A DNA stretch of 64,000 nucleotides from Niastella koreensis GR20-10. Its GTDB lineage: Bacteria > Bacteroidota > Bacteroidia > Chitinophagales > Chitinophagaceae. The notes under the pieces were generated by a model. That model saw only the letters and a program-made list of their open reading frames with translations. It was not told where the DNA came from and did not search any database. The stretch lies in NCBI RefSeq assembly GCF_000246855.1, contig NC_016609.1, positions 806,001 to 870,000 on the forward strand, in the 5' to 3' direction. The first letter of the stretch is position 1. Every line of letters begins with the position of its first letter. Positions 33,831 through 42,040 of the stretch are shown here, one piece after another. Both the position numbers and the translations under genes were made by a program.

Positions 33831-36127
33831 ACCTTCTTCACCGTAATTACTACCGCCTTGGAAACAGGCGTATTACTCTTCTTAGCAACATTATTTACAG
33901 GTACCAACACATTGGTTTCAGGAAAATAAGTAGCCGCACATGTTGGCGGAATAGGATAGGGCACTACAATGAATTTGTGCGCTACCCGCTCCACACCACC
34001 GTGATGATTGTACAGGTCAACCACATCCCCCTGTTTTAAATTGCGCTGGTTCATATCGCCCTGGTTCATCAGTATTACCCGGCGCTCTTTATAAATACCC
34101 CGGTACCGGTCGTCTAACCCATAAATAGTAGTATTAAACTGGTCGTGGCTGCGGATGGTCATCATCACCAATTCGCCCTCGTGCAGGTGAATAGTATGAA
34201 TGGGCGCGATGTTAAAATGCGCTTTCTTCGAGAGCGTATTAAAAGCACCGTCACGGTTGCAGTTAGGTAAATAAAATCCACCCGGGTCCCGTAACCGTTT
34301 GTTGTAATCTCCAAACCCGGGAATGGTGCGCTCGATGTCTTCCCGTATATAGTCGTAGTGTTGTAAATATTTATCCCAGTCAACCGTGCTGCGATTGCCA
34401 AGGGTGGCTTTGGCCAGCCGGCAAACAATAACCGGCTCACTCAATAACTGGTCCGACACGGGTGGCAATACGCCTTTGGACAATTGAATAACTCCCATGG
34501 AATTTTCGCACGAAACAATTTGTTCTGCTCCGTTCATCCAGTCTTTATCGCTGCGGCCCAGGCAGGGCAGTATCAGTGCTTCATGCCCATGCACCAGGTG
34601 GCTGCGGTTAAGCTTGGTAGATACATGAACCGTTAAGGTGCATTTGCGCAGCGCAGCAGCCGTATACAACGTATCGGGCGTGGCCGATAAGAAGTTGCCG
34701 CCCATGGCAAAAAACACCGATGCTTTGCCGCCATGCATGGCCTTGATGGCTTCCACCACATCATACCCGTGTTTAGCGGGTGGGGTAAACTGAAAGTTGG
34801 CGGCAATACTATCCAGTAATTGTTGCGAAGGCTTTTCAAAAATACCCATGGTGCGGTCGCCCTGTACATTGCTGTGTCCACGTACGGGGCAGGTACCTGC
34901 ACCGGGTTTACCTATACTGCCTTTCAGCAATAACAGGTTTACAATTTCCTTAATGGTGTCAACCGCATTTACATGTTGCGTAAGCCCCATGGCCCAGCAG
35001 GCAATGATCTTTGTTTTATCTTTCAGCAGGTCGGCTACTTCCCTGATCTGTGGTAACGAAATGCCGCAGGCCTGTGCCAACTGTTCGGGTTTTTGTTGTT
35101 GCAGGTCATTGATGAAATCGTTAAAACCGGCGGTATTTTGCTCAATAAACGCATGATCGAATACTTTGCCCGGTTCATTTTGTTCGTGTTGCCACAAGTA
35201 GTATTCAACTGCTTTCAGCAGGGCCATATCGCCATTGATGATCACCGGTAGAAAAATATCGGTGAGGTGCGTATCCATGCCCAGCAAACCTTTTACTGAT
35301 TGCGGGTTGTTAAAACCCATCAACCCCGTTTCGGGCAACGGGTTTACCGCTATAATGCAAGCGCCGTTTGCCTTGGCTTTTTGTAAGGCGGTGAGCATGC
35401 GGGGGTGATTGGTGCCTGGGTTTTGGCCGAGAATGATGATCACCTCCGCTTCATAGAAATCTTCCAGTTTTACCGATCCTTTCCCAATCCCCAGCGATTC
35501 GCCCAGGGCTACGCCACTGCTTTCATGACACATATTGCTGCAATCGGGCAGGTTGTTGGTGCCATAGGCACGAACAAAAAGCTGGTATAAGAAGGCCGCT
35601 TCATTACTGGTGCGGCCCGAAGTATAAAAGATGGCCTCATTGGGGCTGGATAATTTATTTAAAGCGGCGCCTATTTTGTGGAAGGCATCTTCCCAGGTGA
35701 TGGGCTGATAATGCGTGGCGCCATGCGGCAGGAACATGGGTTGCGCAATGCGTCCTTTGCGGCCTATTTCATAATCGGTAAGGGTGGCCAGATCCTGCAC
35801 ACTGTTTTCAGCAAAGAACGCAGGCGTTAATTTTTTAACCGTAGCCTCTTCTGCAACGGCTTTTGCGCCATTTTCGCAATATTCACCCAGGGTGGAACGG
35901 TCATCGTCCGGGTCGGGCCAGGCGCAACTGGGACAATCAAACCCGCCTTTCTGGTTCATATGGGTCAGCGCCTTCAATCCACGGGCAGCGCCGGCTTCCC
36001 CCACCACTTGTTTTAACGCTTCCACAATGGCTGGTATGCCCGCCGCCGCTTTCTTTATAGGCCCCAGGTGTAAGCCGGTGAAACGTTCAGGATTTTCAGC
36101 GCCTTTATTTAAATTGGAGTCACTCAT
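33824..36127 (-). CDS. FdhF/YdeP-family molybdopterin oxidoreductase
   Basis: 767 residues from ATG 36127-36125; the longer frame to 36235 would translate a repeat. Cytoplasmic, no Tat signal. N-terminal KGGFDCPSCAWPDPDDDRST (about 56) carries the Cys ligands of the YdeP group. The molybdopterin domain has YTSGRTSNEAAFLYQLFVRA, NMCHESSGVALGESLG, in which Cys (not selenocysteine) sits where Mo is bound, and VIIILGQNPGTNHPRML. The C-terminal molydop-binding domain has TIRSHDQFNTTIYGLDDRYRG. Such proteins resemble formate dehydrogenase alpha subunits, but many have no proven substrate. The sulfurtransferase gene fdhD, needed to activate this type, lies directly upstream, which supports a working molybdoenzyme. 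Confidence 0.92.
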   Translation of the reverse strand: MSDSNLNKGAENPERFTGLHLGPIKKAAAGIPAIVEALKQVVGEAGAARGLKALTHMNQKGGFDCPSCAWPDPDDDRSTLGEYCENGAKAVAEEATVKKLTPAFFAENSVQDLATLTDYEIGRKGRIAQPMFLPHGATHYQPITWEDAFHKIGAALNKLSSPNEAIFYTSGRTSNEAAFLYQLFVRAYGTNNLPDCSNMCHESSGVALGESLGIGKGSVKLEDFYEAEVIIILGQNPGTNHPRMLTALQKAKANGACIIAVNPLPETGLMGFNNPQSVKGLLGMDTHLTDIFLPVIINGDMALLKAVEYYLWQHEQNEPGKVFDHAFIEQNTAGFNDFINDLQQQKPEQLAQACGISLPQIREVADLLKDKTKIIACWAMGLTQHVNAVDTIKEIVNLLLLKGSIGKPGAGTCPVRGHSNVQGDRTMGIFEKPSQQLLDSIAANFQFTPPAKHGYDVVEAIKAMHGGKASVFFAMGGNFLSATPDTLYTAAALRKCTLTVHVSTKLNRSHLVHGHEALILPCLGRSDKDWMNGAEQIVSCENSMGVIQLSKGVLPPVSDQLLSEPVIVCRLAKATLGNRSTVDWDKYLQHYDYIREDIERTIPGFGDYNKRLRDPGGFYLPNCNRDGAFNTLSKKAHFNIAPIHTIHLHEGELVMMTIRSHDQFNTTIYGLDDRYRGIYKERRVILMNQGDMNQRNLKQGDVVDLYNHHGGVERVAHKFIVVPYPIPPTCAATYFPETNVLVPVNNVAKKSNTPVSKAVVITVKKVS

Positions 36128-36158
36128 TTTAAGATTGTTCTGCTTTTGTAACGAAAAA

Positions 36159-36270
36159 TGTGAGTAGTGAGTAGTGAGTAGTGAGTTGTGAGTATACTCG
36201 CGATTATTGAGACGTCTGAGAAATCGGGAACCCACTCACTACTGACAACTCACTACTCACAACTCACTCT
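36159..36270. repeat. Word-repeat hairpin (GTGAGTA family) between fdhD and the molybdoenzyme gene
   Basis: Left arm of GTGAGTA GTGAGTA GTGAGTT GTGAGTA heptamers (36161-36188), right arm ACTCACT ACTGACA ACTCACT ACTCACA ACTCACT (36233-36269). The right arm codes for the last residues and stop codon of FdhD on the minus strand. It lies between two co-directional genes. Confidence 0.9.
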
Positions 36271-37074
36271 CTCCGCCCCGCTATACACATTAAACCTATC
36301 CTTTCGCAAAAAGCCAATTAAAGTAATATTATGTTCCGCTGCCAGTTGCACCGCCAAACTGCTGGGCGCTCCCACAGCTGCTATAACCTGTATGCCAGCC
36401 ATCACCGCTTTCTGGATCAGTTCAAAGCCTGCACGGCCGCTCAGGAGCAATATGAATTGGTGTAGTGGCAATTGCCCGTTTTGCAAGGCAGCGCCAATTA
36501 CTTTATCAACGGCATTATGGCGGCCTACATCCTCCCGCAGCAATTCACACTCGCCCTGTAAAGTAAAGAGGCCCGCAGCATGCAATCCGCCGGTGCTTTC
36601 AAATACCACCTGTTTTTGTTGCAGGGTGTGTTGCAATCCGTAAAACAAACCGTGAGGCACCGTCAGGTTTTCCCTTTGTTGGGTGAACACCGGCACCGTT
36701 TTAATGGCATCGATACCTGTTTTGCCGCAAACGCCGCAACTGGAGGTGGTAAAGAAGTTCCGTTCGGCCTGTTGTAATTGTGGTATCACACCAGGTTTCA
36801 GCATAACCAGTACGCTGTTTTCCTGCGGTAGTATATGTTGTATTTGATCAATGTGTTGAACAATGCCTTCGGTAAACAGGAAACCTGCCGCCAGTTCCGC
36901 ATCGTTCCCCGGGGTGCGCATGGTTACTGAAATATTTTTTTGTGTAAACCCGGCAGGTCCCTGCCAACCCAGCTGTATTTCAAGCGGTTCCTCCACGGCC
37001 AGTTCATCCTCTACCTCTGTTTGCTCACCGGCATTGATCTTTTTTATTATAATATGGGCCACTGATGGTTGCAT
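36253..37074 (-). CDS. fdhD: FdhD formate dehydrogenase accessory sulfurtransferase
   Basis: 273 residues. FdhD transfers sulphur from the cysteine desulfurase to the molybdenum cofactor of formate-dehydrogenase-type enzymes. The functional Cys pair is visible in TSSCGVCGKTGIDAI (about 110), preceded by PGNDAELAAGFLFTEGIV. LREDVGRHNAVDKVIGAAL (about 177) and LLSGRAGFELIQKAVMAGI (about 209) are further family signatures. It lies upstream of the YdeP-family molybdoenzyme on the same strand, its expected client. The C-terminal four or five residues and the stop codon come from a GTGAGTA repeat, so the native end may have been replaced. Confidence 0.95.
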   Translation of the reverse strand: MQPSVAHIIIKKINAGEQTEVEDELAVEEPLEIQLGWQGPAGFTQKNISVTMRTPGNDAELAAGFLFTEGIVQHIDQIQHILPQENSVLVMLKPGVIPQLQQAERNFFTTSSCGVCGKTGIDAIKTVPVFTQQRENLTVPHGLFYGLQHTLQQKQVVFESTGGLHAAGLFTLQGECELLREDVGRHNAVDKVIGAALQNGQLPLHQFILLLSGRAGFELIQKAVMAGIQVIAAVGAPSSLAVQLAAEHNITLIGFLRKDRFNVYSGAERVSCE

Positions 37075-37082
37075 GGTTCAAA

Positions 37083-37325
37083 GTTACGGAAAAGGGAACA
37101 AGGCAACGAGGCAGCGAGGCAACAAGACATCGGGTGAAAAGGCAGTGAGGCAAAGGGCAGAAGGCAAAAACCAAGGATCCATCCCACAAGGCGGACAATC
37201 AACACGCCGCCGCGATAACTCAATAACCTACAAGCTAAATAACTTTACCTTAGCTCCCGGATATCATAATTGAAAACGTTTACACAATTACTCGTTGCCT
37301 TGTTGCCTCGTTCCCTTGCTGGCTG
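37083..37325. repeat. Word-repeat arms (AGGCAACG family) in the fdhD-GH51 gap
   Basis: The 407-bp divergent gap 37075-37481 contains AGGCAACG AGGCAGCG AGGCAACA words (about 37100-37127) and AGGCAGTG AGGCAAAGGGCAGAAGGC. The imperfect complement CGTTGCCTTGTTGCCTCG TTCCC lies at 37291-37313, about 165 bp away. A short AGTTATTAGG-type tail (37218-37245) sits between. The DNA from 37326 to 37481 is AT-rich and presumably carries the GH51 promoter. Confidence 0.75.
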
Positions 37326-37481
37326 GTTCTAAAAAAAGATAAGTGTAAAATTGACAGATATGTTGTTTTGTCTTAGTTTCACGGTGCTAAATAAAAAACG
37401 ATTGCTATGCCGACTGCTGTCATCCTTTCTATACGCTACCAATACGTTACATTCATTAATTATTCATTTTAAAGTTCTTAC

Positions 37482-39020
37482 ATGAAACGCTTGCTTTTTG
37501 CTTGTACAACACTGTTTGCTTTAAACTCGCCTGCCCAAAACAACCTGACCTTTAATGTAGATGCTGCTACAACCACCATCAACAAGAATATTTATGGCCA
37601 TTTTGCCGAGCACCTGGGCCATTGTATTTATGGTGGTTTTTATGTGGGTGAGGGCAACACAAAGATCCCCAATACAAATGGGGTACGCAATGATGTTATA
37701 GACGCCCTGAAAAAATTAAAGATCGCCAACCTGCGCTGGCCGGGCGGTTGTTTTGCCGATACCTATCACTGGAAAGATGGGATTGGCCCCAAGGACAAAA
37801 GGCCCACCATGGTAAATGCCTGGTGGGGCGGGGTTACGGAAGACAACAGCTTCGGTACCCACGATTTTTTAAATATGTGCGAACTCATCGGCACAGAGCC
37901 TTACCTGGCGGGTAATGTAGGCAGTGGTACTGTGCAGGAGCTCACCGATTGGGTGCAGTATGTAAACTTCAACGGTAAAAGCCCTATGAGTGATCAGCGT
38001 CAACAGAATGGCCGCGAAAAACCCTGGCATGTAACGTTCTGGGGTGTGGGCAATGAAGCCTGGGGTTGTGGTGGTAATATGACGCCTGAGCACTATGCCG
38101 ATGTATATCGCCAGTATGCCACCTTTATGCCGGCAGGGTCAAATGAAACTAAAATATTCCGCATAGCTTCCGGCGCCAATTCAAAAGATTATAACTGGAC
38201 GGAAGTGCTGATGAAAAAGATCCCGCTCAATATGCTGGGCGGGGTGGCGCTGCATCACTATTCGGTAATTAACTGGAATAAAAAAGGCCCGGCCATTGAT
38301 TTTAACGAACAGCAATATTTTCAGATCATGAAACAGGCCCTGTTCATGGATTCCCTGGTAATAAAGCATTCCGCCATTATGGATAAATACGATCCTGAAA
38401 AACGGGTAGCCCTGGTAGTGGATGAGTGGGGCGGCTGGTACGATGTGGAGCCTGGCACCAATCCCGGTTTCCTGTATCAGCAAAACACCATGCGCGATGC
38501 CATGATAGCCGGTTGCACCCTGAACATCTTCCATAACCATTGCGACCGCGTGCGCATGGCCAACCTGGCGCAGGCCATCAACGTGCTGCAGGCTGTTATT
38601 CTCACCAATGAAGAAAAACTGATCCTGACACCTACCTATCACGTAATGGAAATGTATAATGTGCACCAAAATGCTAAACTGGTACCTTTGACCATCAAGT
38701 GCAACGATTATGTGTTGGGCAATGAAAAATTACCGGCTGTTTCTGCTTCGGCTTCAAAGGACTCTACCGGGGCCATGCATATTTCGCTGGTGAATATCGA
38801 TTCAAAGAACACGCAGGACATCAATATCACATTGGAAGGCGGGAATTATAAAACCGTTGGCGGCCGTATCCTGGCTTCTGCTAAACTGCAGGACTATAAC
38901 AGCTTTGAACAGCCTGCTAAAATAAAACCCGCGGCATTCCAGGGCGCGGCTTTAAAAGGCAAAACGCTTAGCGTAAAAATGCCGCCTTTCTCGGTGGTTG
39001 TGCTGGAGTTAAAGAATTAG
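37482..39020 (+). CDS. GH51 alpha-L-arabinofuranosidase
   Basis: 512 residues with a signal peptide (about 1-18, LNSPAQ), so periplasmic or secreted. The length is that of a compact GH51 enzyme with barrel plus C-terminal beta domain. Motifs: IYGHFAEHLGHCIYGGFYVG (about 38), LRWPGGCFADTYHW, acid/base Glu192 in WGVGNEAWGCGG and nucleophile Glu315 in LVVDEWGGWYD. It should release terminal alpha-L-arabinofuranose from arabinan, arabinoxylan or RG-I. An aldose epimerase and an arabinose-isomerase-like gene follow on the same strand, which fits import and use of the arabinose. The stop TAG overlaps the first word of a GCTGTAA repeat. Confidence 0.95.
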   Translation: MKRLLFACTTLFALNSPAQNNLTFNVDAATTTINKNIYGHFAEHLGHCIYGGFYVGEGNTKIPNTNGVRNDVIDALKKLKIANLRWPGGCFADTYHWKDGIGPKDKRPTMVNAWWGGVTEDNSFGTHDFLNMCELIGTEPYLAGNVGSGTVQELTDWVQYVNFNGKSPMSDQRQQNGREKPWHVTFWGVGNEAWGCGGNMTPEHYADVYRQYATFMPAGSNETKIFRIASGANSKDYNWTEVLMKKIPLNMLGGVALHHYSVINWNKKGPAIDFNEQQYFQIMKQALFMDSLVIKHSAIMDKYDPEKRVALVVDEWGGWYDVEPGTNPGFLYQQNTMRDAMIAGCTLNIFHNHCDRVRMANLAQAINVLQAVILTNEEKLILTPTYHVMEMYNVHQNAKLVPLTIKCNDYVLGNEKLPAVSASASKDSTGAMHISLVNIDSKNTQDINITLEGGNYKTVGGRILASAKLQDYNSFEQPAKIKPAAFQGAALKGKTLSVKMPPFSVVVLELKN

Positions 39021-39112
39021 CTGTAAGCCATAAGCTGTAAGCCATAAGCTGTAAGCTATAAGCCAATGCAACCTGGCCGCGATGGCTTACGGCTTATAGC
39101 TTAAAGCTTACC
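39019..39112. repeat. Word-repeat hairpin (GCTGTAA family)
   Basis: Heptamers GCTGTAA GCCATAA GCTGTAA GCCATAA GCTGTAA GCTATAA GCC (39021-39065) start right after the GH51 stop codon (TAG overlaps). The complementary arm GGCTTACGGCTTATAGCTT (39085-39103) lies beyond the loop. A related fragment occurs at 49838-49868. Confidence 0.9.
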
Positions 39113-39187
39113 GCTGTTTTCAGAAAATATCCAGATATTTGACAAGTTTTCAAAAACCTATTTTATCAACTCAATAAGGGATACCAT

Positions 39188-40327
39188 ATGAACAAATTGA
39201 TTTGCCATGTAGTCTTGCTTGCGCTGCTTACCGGCGTAGCATCCTGCGGCGGCGAAAACAAACAACCTTCAACAGAAAAATCTCAGGAAATGATTAAAGC
39301 AGGCGTTACCTCAAAAGATTGGGGTGAAACAGATGGAAAAAAAGTACAGTTGTTTACCCTTACCAATAAAAACGGTGTTACCGTAACCATCACCAACTAT
39401 GGCGGCGTGGTAACATCATGGGTCACTCCGGATAAAAACGGCAACAAATCAAGCATCGTAGTGGGAATGGAAAGCCTGGCGGAGTACCTGAAAAAGCCAC
39501 CTTACTTTGGTGCGCTCATTGGCCGTTATGGCAACCGCATTGGCGATGCCAAATTCAAACTCGATGGTAAAACCTATACCTTAGCCGCCAATAACGGAAA
39601 AAATAACCTGCATGGCGGTAACAAAGGTTTCGATAAACAAGTGTGGGATGCAACCCCTGCTGCCGACAGCACGCCGGCGCTTACCTTAAGCTACCTGAGC
39701 AAAGATGGTGAAGAGGGGTTCCCCGGCAACCTGAAAGTAACGGTGGTGTATACCTTAACTGACGATGGCGCCCTGAATATCGACTACTCAGCTGAAACCG
39801 ATAAAGCCACACCGGTTAACTTAACCAACCACAGTTATTTCAACCTCACTGGCAGCACGGAGAACACTATCCTGAATCACAGCCTGCAGATCGATGCTGA
39901 TAAATATACCCCGGTTGATACCACGTTGATCCCTACCGGCGAGATCAAACCGGTAAAAGGAACGCCATTTGATTTTACAAAAGCTGAAACCATTGGCGCC
40001 CGCATCGACCAGGTACCCGGCGGTTATGACCACAACTTTGTGTTGAACCGTAAAGACAGCACCCTGCAACTGGTAGCTACTTTATCTGACACTACCAGCG
40101 GCCGTAAACTGGAAGTATATACCACTGAGCCTGGTCTGCAGTTTTACAGTGGTAACTTCCTCGATGGTACGTTTACAAGCGGCGGTCATCCCGTCAAATT
40201 GCGCACCGCACTTTGTTTGGAAACCCAGCATTTCCCTGATTCTCCCAACAAACCCAACTTCCCAACTACCATCCTGAAACCAGGACAGAAATACCACACC
40301 GTAACGAAGTATAAAGTTTCGTTGTAG
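39188..40327 (+). CDS. Aldose 1-epimerase (mutarotase) lipoprotein
   Basis: 379 residues. The signal ends LTGVASCGG, a lipobox with Cys20, so it is a periplasmic or outer-membrane lipoprotein as in many Bacteroidota GalM homologues. Family motifs: TNYGGVVTSWVTPDKNGN (about 70), GALIGRYGNRI (about 112), NNLHGGNKGFDKQVWDA (about 141, catalytic His region), PVNLTNHSYFNLTG (about 208, His) and ETQHFPDSPNKPNFP (about 348). The catalytic Glu lies in the last part. It interconverts anomers of sugars such as galactose or arabinose released by the adjacent GH51 enzyme. A canonical terminator follows. Confidence 0.95.
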   Translation: MNKLICHVVLLALLTGVASCGGENKQPSTEKSQEMIKAGVTSKDWGETDGKKVQLFTLTNKNGVTVTITNYGGVVTSWVTPDKNGNKSSIVVGMESLAEYLKKPPYFGALIGRYGNRIGDAKFKLDGKTYTLAANNGKNNLHGGNKGFDKQVWDATPAADSTPALTLSYLSKDGEEGFPGNLKVTVVYTLTDDGALNIDYSAETDKATPVNLTNHSYFNLTGSTENTILNHSLQIDADKYTPVDTTLIPTGEIKPVKGTPFDFTKAETIGARIDQVPGGYDHNFVLNRKDSTLQLVATLSDTTSGRKLEVYTTEPGLQFYSGNFLDGTFTSGGHPVKLRTALCLETQHFPDSPNKPNFPTTILKPGQKYHTVTKYKVSL

Positions 40328-40351
40328 GAATAACTGAACAATATTTGTGAG

Positions 40352-40380
40352 AACCCCGCCAACATGCGGGGTTTCTTTTT
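40352..40380 (+). terminator. Rho-independent terminator after the aldose epimerase gene
   Basis: Stem AACCCCGC (40352-40359) / GCGGGGTT (40366-40373), loop CAACAT, followed by TCTTTTTT. Beyond it, 40381-40430 is a pyrimidine-rich CTGCCCT/TGCCCTT word stretch that mirrors the GGCAGAG words at 32067. Confidence 0.9.
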
Positions 40381-40462
40381 TGCCCTTTGCCTTTTTACCC
40401 TGCCCTCTGCCCCTTTTTCCCTCCCACTAGTGGTACAAGCTTCCTTTTGCGTATAGATAAAC

Positions 40463-41896
40463 ATGAAGACTACCCCTGCATTTAAAATTGGTTTATTCGG
40501 GATTGGACTGGATACTTACTGGCCTCAGTTTAACGGATTAAAAGAACGGCTGGAAGGCTATCTGCACGAAGTGCATGAACGCATTGCTGCGCTGCACCCC
40601 CACATCGTAAATGCCGGTCTGGTTGATACGGCCGATAAAGCCTTTGAAGCCGGTTACCGTTTCAGAACGGAAGGCGTGAATATTATCTTCCTGTACGTAA
40701 CCACATATGCCTTATCATCGACCGTATTGCCGGTGGTACAGCAGGCCAAAGTACCGGTGATTGTGCTGAACCTGTCGCCCGAAGCGGCGATCGATTATGC
40801 CGCCTTCAATAAAATGAACGACCGTACCCGCATGACGGGGGAATGGCTGGCTTATTGTTCGGCCTGTCCCGTACCGGAAATTGCCAATGTATTCCTGCGC
40901 ACCGGCGTACAGTTTTACCAGGTAACCGGCATGCTGCGCAACGACGAAGTGTGCTGGAAGGAAATACTCGAATGGGTAGAAGCTGCTAAAGTTGCCCACA
41001 CCATGTCGTTTAACCGCCTGGGTTGTATGGGCCATTATTACAGCGGTATGCTGGATATTTACTCCGACCTTACCCAACAATACCGCTTCTTTGGCGGACA
41101 TATAGAACTGATTGAGGTGGATGAGCTGGCTGCCTTGCGCCGCTCGGTGACGGATAAAGAAATAGACGATCGCGTACAATTATTTTACGCCACGTTTGAT
41201 GTACAAAATGATTGTTCAACAGAAGAACTGCAACGCGCCGCGCGTACTTCCATTGCGCTGGACCGTCTTACGGAGCAATATCAGTTAGGCTCCATGGCAT
41301 ATTATTACAAGGGAACCGGTAACCACGATAATGAAGATGCCATCAGCTCCATCATCCTGGGTAATTCTTTATTGTCAGCCCGCGGTATTCCCGTGGCCGG
41401 TGAATACGAGATCAAGAATGCACAGGCGATGAAGATCATGGACAGCTTTGGCGCCGGCGGTTCATTTACCGAGTACTATGCCATGGATTTTAAGGAAGAT
41501 ATTGTTCTGATGGGGCACGATGGTCCGGGGCATATTGCCATTGCCGAAGGGAAAACCAAAGTACGGCCGCTGTATGTGTATCATGGCAAAATAGGGCGCG
41601 GTTTATCGGTAGAGATGTCGGTAAAGAACGGACCGGTTACTTTATTGTCGGTTGTACAACAGGGAAATGGAAAGCTGCTGTTATTAACCGCAGAAGCGGA
41701 ATCCGTTCCCGGTCCCATCCTGGAAATAGGCAATACCAACAGCCGCTATAAATTCTCCATCGGCGCCCGCCGTTTTGTAAATGACTGGAACAGCCACGGC
41801 CCGGCACATCATTGTGCAGTAGGGGTAGGGCATGTTGTTTCGAAGATTAAAAAGCTTGGGCTATTACTTGGTATGGACGTTGTTCAGGTTTGTTAA
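40463..41896 (+). CDS. L-arabinose isomerase-like (L-fucose/L-arabinose isomerase family) protein
   Basis: 477 residues, cytoplasmic. The N-terminal region (GLFGIGLDTYWPQFNGLKER, about 12) and VNIIFLYVTTYALSSTVLPV (about 78) follow the L-arabinose isomerase fold. The C-terminal part has SFGAGGSFTEYYAMDFKEDI (about 330) and VLMGHDGPGHIAIAEG (about 350), with the His and Glu metal ligands placed as in that superfamily. It is near the GH51 enzyme and epimerase, so arabinose to ribulose conversion is a reasonable role. The sequence belongs to a divergent branch and no araB or araD is adjacent, so another substrate is possible. The stop TAA is followed at once by AAGTTCC repeats. Confidence 0.85.
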   Translation: MKTTPAFKIGLFGIGLDTYWPQFNGLKERLEGYLHEVHERIAALHPHIVNAGLVDTADKAFEAGYRFRTEGVNIIFLYVTTYALSSTVLPVVQQAKVPVIVLNLSPEAAIDYAAFNKMNDRTRMTGEWLAYCSACPVPEIANVFLRTGVQFYQVTGMLRNDEVCWKEILEWVEAAKVAHTMSFNRLGCMGHYYSGMLDIYSDLTQQYRFFGGHIELIEVDELAALRRSVTDKEIDDRVQLFYATFDVQNDCSTEELQRAARTSIALDRLTEQYQLGSMAYYYKGTGNHDNEDAISSIILGNSLLSARGIPVAGEYEIKNAQAMKIMDSFGAGGSFTEYYAMDFKEDIVLMGHDGPGHIAIAEGKTKVRPLYVYHGKIGRGLSVEMSVKNGPVTLLSVVQQGNGKLLLLTAEAESVPGPILEIGNTNSRYKFSIGARRFVNDWNSHGPAHHCAVGVGHVVSKIKKLGLLLGMDVVQVC

Positions 41897-42036
41897 GTTT
41901 TAAGTTCCAAGTTCCAGGTTCGGAGTTCCAAGTTCCAAGTTCCAAGTTCCAGGTTCAGAGTTCCAAGTTCCAAGTTCCAGGTTCAGAGTTCCAAGTTCCG
42001 GGTTAATGAAACGCTGAACCTGGAACTCTGAACTCA
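41897..42036. repeat. Heptamer array (AAGTTCC family) with complementary arm
   Basis: About 15 copies of a degenerate 7-mer (AAGTTCC, AGGTTCA, GAGTTCC) run from 41903 to 42005. A higher-order 28-bp unit AAGTTCC-AAGTTCC-AGGTTCA-GAGTTCC is repeated, once with an extra heptamer. A complementary arm CTGAACCTGGAACTCTGAAC lies at 42014-42033 and reads into the stop of the minus-strand gene (42043-42041). Confidence 0.95.
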
Positions 42037-42040
42037 ATAA

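Noticed and set aside
41897-42036. CRISPR-like direct repeats
   Set aside because: The units are contiguous degenerate heptamers with no unique spacers and no cas genes, so this is a word array, not a CRISPR.
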